Source: Lotus japonicus (taxonomy: Eukaryota; Streptophyta; Magnoliopsida; Fabales; Fabaceae). From it: a stretch of DNA of 64,000 nt. Shown here in pieces: positions 58,080 through 64,000 of this stretch; the first letter of the stretch is position 1, and each line of letters starts with the position of its first letter. Where the stretch lies: the NCBI RefSeq assembly GCF_012489685.1, contig NC_080042.1:62543633-62607632 (forward strand). Reading direction: 5' to 3'. A program made the position numbers and the translations under genes. The notes under the pieces were generated by a model. That model saw only the letters and a program-made list of their open reading frames with translations. It was not told the DNA's origin and made no database searches.

Positions 58080-60700
58080 ACTCCCCCCAACTTAGCACTT
58101 TGTTTGTCCTCAAACAAAAGGTCAAGACTGTGATCAAACAAGCATGACTGAAACATTTTCAAAGTTCAAATTGCAAGATTTCACACATATTGTATGAATG
58201 ATCCAAAATAGAAACATGATACCCACAAGAGAATTCATAACATTGATACAACTACTTATTCAACCTAAAATTCAATAGGCACACACTCAATTACTCTTGA
58301 TCAGGAAACATTTAATCCAGCCTAGATATAGAATATGAATCAGGCAAGGTTAGTGTCTTACTCATGTACATCACTGAATCACAGAAGTCAAGATTGTTAC
58401 CTGTCTCCACAATCATCAAAACTACATGTGCAATCAAGGATCACTAAGGTCTTTACAAGGTTGTAATGAGGCTAGGCTTCAAAGAGTTTGGTTTTTCAAG
58501 ATATGCAAAGAAACTCAACAAGCTTAGAGAGCAATCACAGCTTACTTTCATGACATTCACTGCCCTCAACTTGATTTAAACCAACTCTCATTCACCATTT
58601 TCTTTCAACTTAACCCTTTTCCTTCATAAATCTCTTCTTTATTCTCTTTTTGTTTTTTACACATTTTTTTTGGATTTTTTTTTCTTTTACTTTTGAAGCA
58701 TATACAAAGATGTTGAATCCAAAGCATACATAAAATTTAGCACAAAAGCCTTCTCTCCCCAACTTGAGTACAACCCACACAAATGAATGCTCTCTTAGCC
58801 TATCAAGCTTAGGAGAAGCCATTGTTTTTCTATTAGGCTTAGGGTCATAATCAAGAACAAAACAAAATATTTAACTTTCAGGCTCAAGGGGTAGCAAATG
58901 GATTTTAAATGACATAGGTAGGCTATTTGGCTGAGTAACTATATATATAGAACAAAATATGCCTTGATCATTTCCTATCAATTCCATGCAACCAATGATA
59001 TCAGAGACTCAAACAATATCAACTATGCAAAGCAGTGATGTTCGCTCAACTCACAGTGTATAGGAACACTCCCTCACAAGCTAAAAAGTTTCAAATTTTC
59101 CTGATTTTAAGTAATTTTCATGTATGCTTCAAGAATTCCAAGTAAATCATGCAATCATATCAAGTCATGGCGTCAATGAGTGCAAACACAATTTCTATCA
59201 TGGAATCACTAAATCAATTCACTTTTAAGCACATATCAAGCAATTATCATAATAGTCATGCTAGTATTGAAAACAGTCTGAAAAACATGAAATCTAGGAC
59301 ACAAGCGCTATATATAAAACTATACGATTAAAAAGAAACTAGAAACAATGAAAAGTGGACTCCCTCATGATGTGAATGCTTTGAATCCAAGATCTCTCCT
59401 CAAATCCTTGATCTTTCACTCCCTCTGAGAAATGGACTGTCCTCAGGCCAAACTATATGATTTTCCTGTTAATCCGCCTTATAGTCACTTGAAACATGTT
59501 AGAATACAAGAGATAAATTAGAAACTAAAAGTGTTATAATAATAAAAAAAATCAAGTCCATATGAAAATAGACTTCAAGATTTTTCCAAAGAGTGGTCAT
59601 TTGCTCAAATCCGATGAGAAATGAAGAAGTTATGTTCGTTTGAAACAAGGTGTTCAATGTTGTTAAGGGGGTGGCGCTAAGCGCCCCTTACATGTGCTTA
59701 GCATGAAAATGACATTCTGGAGTGGAAATTCAGAGTGCTAAGCACCAAATATTGGTGCTAAGCATCTGTTTGATAGATCTCAATATCTGCATAATTATGC
59801 AGCAAAAAACAGTGCATTTTTCAAGACTTTTCAAAACCTTATACCCCAAAACTCATTTTAATCATAATTCTTGCTTCAAAATCAGTCAAATACATGTCTT
59901 ACTTTATTTTGAACTTGTGACAAACTTCAATTTCAACATTTTATCACAATTTACAAGATCAAAGTAAAGCCAAAATCACATGCATTTTAACATCTTTACA
60001 CAACTCAATACCTCAAATTTCAATCCACTCATTTTTCTTACTTCAAAATTGAGCAAACCATCTATACACATCAAGCGAAACATGTGGAGAATTTAAAATC
60101 ACACTTTAAAGTACTCAATCCACAAGATCAAAATTTCAAATCCTAAATAAAACACTTAAAAACCTACAACCTAAAGTAGTAAAACATATTATACCTAATC
60201 TTTAACACTCAAACTTGCACACACACAACACAAACATAAAAGCACATTAGATTGACATAAGTTCACACCAAAACAATAATGATTTCATGCCATTTGGAAA
60301 CATTATGCAGAATTTATGCAGTTTTGGACACAAAATGAGTTGAATTTCATCACAACTTCACAACCTCTATACCCAAAATCTTCAATACTCAACATACCAA
60401 CCTTCCATCATGCCATATGCATTATATATATTAAATTGGACCTGTTCAAAAGTTAAAACACATATTACAAGCAGATATATCACAGAATCCAATTTCACTC
60501 AAGAATACATGCATTTCCACAAGTCCATAACCTAGATTTTGAAATCTTCATTTCTAATGCTTCCAAACATCATGAACACATTTCAAATACTAATTAAGAC
60601 ATGTGAAGCACAAAGTTACTCAATTTTAAGCAAAACTCCACAAAATCACTACCCTAGTTCTAAAAGCACATGAAAACATATAAATATAACAAAAGCAATA
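58080..60700 (-). other. Non-coding 3' spacer of the Athila-like element
   Basis: This is AT-rich sequence with no supported frame in either strand. It starts (element 3' side) with the purine tract GTTGGGGGGAGT next to the LTR. A short stretch at 59670-59765 again carries the GTGCTAAGCACC motif found in the LTRs. Confidence 0.7.
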
Positions 60701-60762
60701 AAAACACTGGGTTGCCTCCCAATAAGCGCTTGTTTAACGTTATTAGCTTGACGCTTGCACAC

Positions 60763-61410
60763 TTAAGGTGACCATAAAGCAGGGTTATAATATAACCCCT
60801 TCCTTTTTTTAGGCCTTTTGACTTGGATTTCATCTAGTTTTCTAACAAAGGTTTTCCAAGCCATCAAAAACTCATTCTTGTTCTTTCTTTTCTCAATCAA
60901 ACCCAATTCACCTACATTCAACTCACATGTCAAGGTATTTACATGCATATGAATGAATGCAAATTTAAAGTTCTATGAAGAATTTGATGGAACATGCTCA
61001 TCAAGCCTATCACCAAATACAGTATCTATATGCTCAACATTAATAATTTCATCATTGCATTGGTGATGTGATATGCTATCAAAATCTTCAACGCTTACCT
61101 CATCCTCATCATGCTTTACCTGTGGAGGGCTTGAAGGAATCGGTAAATGGTGAATGGTTGGATCCCTTTCTTCTTTTTTTGATTTTTCTTCTTCTTCCTC
61201 ACTTTCTTCCACTTGAGCTTCAACCATTGCTCTTCCATGTTCAGCTACCATGTTAGCTAGCTTTCCTAATTGATCCTCCAAGTTCTTGATGGAAGTCTCG
61301 GTATTCCTTTGATGAATCATTGACAATTGCATGAATTGCACCAAGGTATCCTCAAGCTTAGAAATCCTATCCTCTTCGGAGGGATCGTATGTTTGAGACG
61401 ATTGAAACAT
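60763..61410 (-). CDS. Gag C-terminal fragment with an in-frame stop and extension
   Basis: From ATG 61410 the minus frame gives 145 residues: MFQSSQTYDPSEEDRISKLE, then FMQLSMIHQRNTETSIKNLE and DQLGKLANMV, followed by a very acidic/Glu-Lys-rich stretch and SNSS at a TAG (60975-60973). TEASIKNLE-Q-GQLA is the hallmark of the C-terminal part of Athila-type gag. In the same frame, past the TAG, 68 codons stay open (KNEFLMAWKTFVRKLDEI, KRPKKRKGLYYNPALWS) to a stop at 60763. The capsid core and all enzymatic domains are missing. The extension may be fused pol or host-derived sequence, and I do not recognise it. Confidence 0.65.
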
Positions 61411-61582
61411 TTTGAAAGTAGTGATTCAGAAGCTTCTTGTTGCTTCTCCTCTTGAACTAGCTAACTAACACAAGAGATTAGTAACAACAAGGAAAGTTAA
61501 ACTGAAAACAAAAACTATACACTATATTCACAATCATTCAAGAATGAAAACTATTGCAATGCAATTAGTATTGGCACACCTC

Positions 61583-61599
61583 CCCGGCAACGGCGCCAA
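61583..61599 (-). other. Primer-binding site of the Athila-like element
   Basis: In element sense TGGCGCCGTTGCCGGGG follows the LTR end after a few bases. This is the usual primer-binding sequence of plant Athila-type Ty3/gypsy elements. Confidence 0.85.
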
Positions 61600-61601
61600 T
61601 T

Positions 61602-63094
61602 TGTTGAAAGATTTTTTTACCACTCTACGTTCGAATCTCTCAAGACTCAATTGTAGTATAGTAAAGGGTTTTGTCGAATCCACAGGGAGGTGTAATACTT
61701 ATGCCATTCAATAGCTAACACACTTAAATGATGGTTTACAAAGAGATTGATTGTTTGCTTAAGAACATAAAAACATAAATCAAGAAGATAAAAGAGTTGG
61801 TTTCACCAAGGTAGATAGTTTTGCTGGGATTAGAGTTTCGTTGTTTGACCTCTATGTATTCTATTGATTCACATACAAATATCGTTCTATGCAATTGATT
61901 CCTCCCACCATTTCTTATCTTACTACCCAGTCCCCCGGTGTAGAAGATTATCAACTCCCTATATTAACCTTCAATCCCTTGATCGATTAACAATAGTGAG
62001 TAGCATTAAGCATGGATGTTTGAATAGACTAATGATCTAACCCTATCCCTAGACCTTAGAATCATTAGATGATTTTACCTAATTCAGATTTAAATAGTTA
62101 GTTCCCACCATCCTATTAAATCTTAATTCATGTTCTAGGTGATCAATCCAAAACAAGCATGAAGCACAAGGTAAGAATCATTGAATCATGGAAAAGAAAC
62201 ATATGATTAACTCTAGTTCAGACTCAAGATCATGTGAGTTCCCTACACAAGTTTGAATCAATCAAAATACCCAAGGGGATCAACCTAAGAATTAGCATGA
62301 AGCAAAAGAGAAAACCATTCATTCTTTAGCATAGAAACAATAAATTTGCATGAAAGGAAATCAAATAGATTACATGAGCATCAAAACAACTAGTTCTAAT
62401 CCCAACAAATGAGAAATTAGCTATCCACTTCCATGGATAGCTTTACAATGATAAAAGAGAAGAAGAGCGATGAAAAACCGACTCGTGACGGTTCCCCGAC
62501 GATGAAATCAGCTCCAAAGCTTTCTCTCTAGTCTCCTAGGTCACCCTTGATTATCTCCTTTGAGTTATCCCTTTCCCCAAGTGATGGGTTTGTGTATTTA
62601 TCCCTGATTTTCGTGTGAACTCCCTGTTTTGTGCTGAACTTTGAGTTTTATAGCATTGCAGATCTGTTACAGGGTGCTTAGCACTCCACTTTAGGTGCTT
62701 AGCGCCCTGTTTCTTCATGCTGAAGGATTCCCCACCGCCAGATGATGCTTAGCATTCCATTTTAAACGCTTAGCACTCTGTTACTTCATGCTGAAGGAGT
62801 CTCCATTGCCAGATGATGCTTAGCACCCTTTGGCTGATGCTTAGCACCTTTGGACCAAAAAAACTTGAAAACCCTCATTACCTCACCAAATCTTGCATAT
62901 TTCTTTGGATATTCATCCCTACAACAAAACCCAAAGATTCATCATGATTTAGACTATATTTAAAGCATAATACTAGTAAAATCTAAATATTTACAAACAT
63001 ATGAAAATGGGGATATTTGAATGATAATTCACATGTTTAGAACAAATAAGTGTCAATTATAATATGATAATTTAAGTAAATTTGGCACTTATCA
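61602..63094 (-). repeat. 5' LTR (element sense) of the Athila-like element
   Basis: It has the same length as the other LTR (1493 bp), at an offset of 5015 bp. The TATAAAA box is at 62646-62652 (minus), driving transcription toward lower coordinates, that is, antisense to the DnaJ copy. Confidence 0.93.
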
Positions 63095-63099
63095 CCCAG

Positions 63100-63276
63100 C
63101 AGTAATGAGTTTTTTTTGGAGTGTGGTGGAACCTGTGGTTGTTATGTTATTTTAGCCGCTGCGCGGTTTAAACATAGTGTGTTCAATGTAGCTTTTATGT
63201 GAAGATCATCTCCTTATAATGTTTAATTTTTCTTTTTCAAACAGTGGACATGCCTATTACTTTCTAAAAAAAAAAA
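63100..63276 (+). pseudogene. Severed end of the DnaJ copy: last codon, stop, 3'UTR and poly(A)
   Basis: Directly after the CCCAG duplication comes CAG TAA, the expected final Gln and stop of the CAQQ box. About 160 bp of 3'UTR and an A11 run (63266-63276) follow. This confirms where the DnaJ frame was broken. Confidence 0.85.
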
Positions 63277-64000
63277 TTAAAGTAAGAAAATTAACTAAAA
63301 GTGTAACATATATACTGATAATTTCAAAATTTAATTATGCCTGATTTGTTTAATTTCATTTGTAAATTGTAATGCTGACAATTTTGAATGGTTAATTTTC
63401 TTTATAACATTATAGTGACAAATTGATATAGTATAAAATAATTTCTCTCAATCTTTTTAATTATAGCAATATAATAAATTATATCCCAAATTTGGGTCAT
63501 TATAGTTATTAACTTTCATAACAACATTGAATATCATTTATAAATAACGATAAAGTCAAATATAAATTTATTAACAATTGTTGCATATTTATGAGTTCAA
63601 TTATGATGCCAAATAATAATGAAAATCAAGTTCAAATTTCTCTTCAACACTAATATAATGTCTTTAGCACTAATGTAATTTTTTATTCATTATAATAGTT
63701 GTTAACTTTCCTAACAATATTGAATGTCATTTATGAATAACGACAAAGTCAAATTTAAATTTGTTAACAATTATTACATATTTATGAGTCCAATAATAAT
63801 GCCAGATAATAGTTGAAATCAAACTCAAATTTTCCTTCAACACTAATATAATGACTTTAACATTAATTTAATTCCTTATTCATTATATTTAGACTATTTC
63901 GATTCCTTGTAATTAGACTATTTTGATTTCTTATAATTAGACTGTTTCGAAGAATAAAAAATAAAGTTGATATTATAAATACCCAAGTAACTAAGTTATA
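63277..64000. other. AT-rich intergenic sequence with a 190-bp tandem duplication
   Basis: Two units of about 190 bp start at the CATTATA of 63498 and of 63688. They share phrases in order (CATTGAATATCATTTAT, AAGTCAAAT, TTATTAACAATT, ATTTATGAGT, TTCAACACTAATATAATG) with many substitutions. No gene is seen. Confidence 0.7.

Larger units (their letters stand above)
56587..63094 (-). mobile_element. Non-autonomous Athila-like LTR retrotransposon, 6.5 kb, minus strand
   Basis: Two 1493-bp LTRs (56587-58079 and 61602-63094) are flanked by the TSD CCCAG (56582-56586 and 63095-63099). Orientation is minus: the primer-binding site is at 61583-61599, the gag fragment at 60973-61410 is on the minus strand, and the purine tract is at 58080-58092. 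I count six differences between the LTRs (for example near 56672, 56692, 56749 and 57301), about 0.4%, so insertion was recent. Between gag and the 3' spacer only the last piece of pol-like sequence remains, with the Athila-typical GGGAGGCAACCCA phrase (plus-strand 60708-60720). Reverse transcriptase and integrase are absent. Confidence 0.93.
54614..63276 (+). pseudogene. Processed DnaJ retrocopy with two later insertions (whole unit)
   Basis: The unit has an apparent 5' leader, an intronless DnaJ reading frame, a 3'UTR and a run of 11 A (63266-63276). The 9-bp direct repeat TTAAAGTAA occurs at 54605-54613 and 63277-63285, which would be the TSD of LINE-mediated retroposition. Plant type I DnaJ genes normally have several introns, so the lack of introns plus the poly(A) run indicate a copy made from mRNA. 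A hAT-like MITE (54653-55216) and an LTR element (56587-63094) entered afterwards. Without them the retrocopy would be about 1.6 kb. Confidence 0.72.

Overview
This is a window of AT-rich plant nuclear DNA with long intergenic stretches, spliced genes using GT-AG introns, and many transposable elements of typical plant lineages (Tourist-like and Mutator-like MITEs, a CACTA element, a Helitron, L1-type LINE remnants, Ty3/gypsy elements). The RNA-cyclase-like protein and the MITE families look eudicot and probably legume, but I cannot name the species. No CRISPR array, operon or bacterial feature is expected or seen, and I found no tRNA or rRNA gene.

Layout. At the left edge lies the first coding exon of a Nudix hydrolase gene on the minus strand (284-462). 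From 0.8 to 2.9 kb there is a cluster of MITEs, several with exact target-site duplications (TSDs). The stretch from 3 to 10.5 kb is gene-poor, with two more MITEs and a broken RNase H fragment. At 10538-22946 a solo LTR (TSD TCCTC) is split by a complete 10.76-kb LTR element (11009-21767, TSD AGGAA). That element has two 3.68-kb LTRs that look identical, a gag fragment with four CCHC knuckles and no pol. A 3.65-kb CACTA element (25138-28784, TSD AGA) carries the end of a Ulp1-type protease gene. At 29.28-29.6 kb there is an array of short CCGGGA palindromes.

The best intact gene is RCL1 (RNA 3'-terminal phosphate cyclase-like protein, ribosome biogenesis). It is on the minus strand, with six coding exons at 30622-33402 and an upstream 5'UTR exon near 34.4-34.5 kb. 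A Helitron (about 37203-42933) follows, with a decayed RPA1-like OB-fold gene, a decayed PIF1-type helicase and a hairpin-CTAG terminus. LINE remnants and two further MITEs occupy 43.5-49.4 kb. A small gene of unknown function with a clear TATA box lies at 51.17-51.53 kb.

The right end is a layered insertion site. An intronless DnaJ (type I HSP40) copy with a 3' poly(A) run and a candidate 9-bp TSD (about 54614-63276) looks like a processed retrocopy. A hAT-like MITE sits in its 5' leader (54653-55216). A 6.5-kb non-autonomous Athila-like LTR element (56587-63094, TSD CCCAG) sits between the last two sense codons. That insertion changes the C-terminal CaaX box from CAQQ to CAQC, while a 10-bp duplication just after the ATG shifts the frame. 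The window therefore holds two probable functional conserved genes (the Nudix 5' end and RCL1), one probable small gene, and a well-preserved record of nested transposition. I did not find a convincing new biochemical system. The most unusual items are the CaaX-box insertion, the pol-less element with near-identical LTRs and a strongly C-poor interior, and the palindrome array.
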